Assembly: GCA_001303545.1 (NCBI GenBank)
Contig: LJUA01000018.1
Span: 1-33,021, forward strand
Source of the DNA: Dehalococcoidia bacterium SM23_28_2
GTDB lineage: Bacteria; Chloroflexota; Dehalococcoidia; SM23-28-2
DNA length: 33,021 nucleotides
Direction: 5' to 3'
Below the pieces are notes generated by a model. It was not told the origin of the DNA and ran no database searches. It saw nothing but the letters and a program-made list of their open reading frames with translations. Position numbers and translations under genes: made by a program. Positions 32,918 to 33,021 of the stretch are shown one piece after another. Each line of letters opens with the position of its first letter. Position 1 is the stretch's first letter.

Positions 32918-33021
32918 ATGAATCGTCTCCGGGACGCCGATTTCCTCAAGTGGCTGTACCCCGGCATGCACATCAAGCGCTGGCTGGCGCTGCTGCTGCT
33001 GGGGGTGGCAATAATGGGATT
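32918..33021 (+). CDS. yvcK: YvcK/gluconeogenesis-factor family protein, start only
   Basis: Only the first 34 residues are in the window (MNRLRDADFLKWLYPGMHIK, then RW and a Leu-rich hydrophobic helix). The KWLYPGM-x-x-KRW phrase followed by a membrane helix resembles the N-terminus of YvcK-like UDP-GlcNAc-binding proteins of Chloroflexota, whose relatives act in cell-wall growth under gluconeogenic conditions. The catalytic/binding domain lies outside the window, so the call rests on the N-terminus alone. The start is ATG 32918, directly after repeated element B. Confidence 0.6.
   Translation, partial: MNRLRDADFLKWLYPGMHIKRWLALLLLGVAIMG

Noticed and set aside
1..33021. tRNA, rRNA, CRISPR array or insertion sequence
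   Set aside because: No T-loop-like tRNA pattern, no spacer-regular repeats and no transposase motifs were seen by eye; a covariance scan would be needed to exclude small RNAs fully.

Overview
This is a GC-rich bacterial window with SD motifs of the AAGGAGG type and frequent GTG/TTG starts. The gene content fits a Chloroflexota chromosome, perhaps Dehalococcoidia or a related class: a PutA-type proline dehydrogenase/ALDH fusion, secreted WN-VCY repeat and CSLREA proteins, a YvcK homologue with an N-terminal membrane helix, and a bacterial hopanoid pathway. The taxonomic call is inference from gene content. No rRNA, tRNA, CRISPR array or transposase was found.

Left part (1-13.7 kb). The window opens inside a neutral-ceramidase-like gene. 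Next comes an eight-bladed PQQ-type propeller lipoprotein whose reading frame is broken by a 37-bp tandem duplication. The minus strand then carries an acetolactate-synthase-like ThDP enzyme and a secreted protein of repeated modules, each with its own recognisable promoter. From about 6.25 to 7.29 kb there is about 1 kb without a conventional gene. It holds a good c-di-GMP-I (GEMM) riboswitch on the minus strand, several strong hairpins, two doubtful small ORFs and an intrinsic terminator. The next protein gene has its own promoter beyond that terminator, so the riboswitch appears to control a short or non-coding transcript. Upstream lie an ATC-hydrolase-like protein, a PaaI-type thioesterase, bifunctional PutA, an Ala/Gly/Val-rich helical repeat protein, a frameshifted alpha/beta hydrolase and a small zinc-ribbon protein.

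Middle part (14.0-18.4 kb). Plus-strand genes encode a membrane-anchored SAM methyltransferase, then a compact M24 peptidase / saccharopine-dehydrogenase-like / alkyl-sulfatase-like MBL hydrolase run.

Hopanoid operon (18.5-28.2 kb). Eight tightly packed plus-strand genes: hpnC, hpnD, hpnE, ispH (fused in frame to a YjbQ/UPF0047 domain), a polyprenyl diphosphate synthase, hpnH, hpnG and squalene-hopene cyclase. Several joints are ATGA overlaps or direct abutments. Together they cover the last MEP step, prenyl elongation, squalene formation by the HpnCDE route, cyclisation to hopene, and the first two steps of C35 side-chain addition.

Right part (28.2-33.0 kb). Cell-envelope genes: a CSLREA parallel beta-helix surface protein, a membrane-anchored protein with a caspase-like (clan CD/CHAT-like) His/Cys pattern that is frameshifted here, a lytic transglycosylase with internal Trp-rich repeats, and the start of a YvcK homologue. 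A similar 65-bp element lies at the 5' end of both the transglycosylase and the YvcK gene.

The strongest leads are the riboswitch unit without a normal target gene, the IspH-YjbQ fusion with a possible internal start, the caspase-like protein and the repeated 65-bp element.
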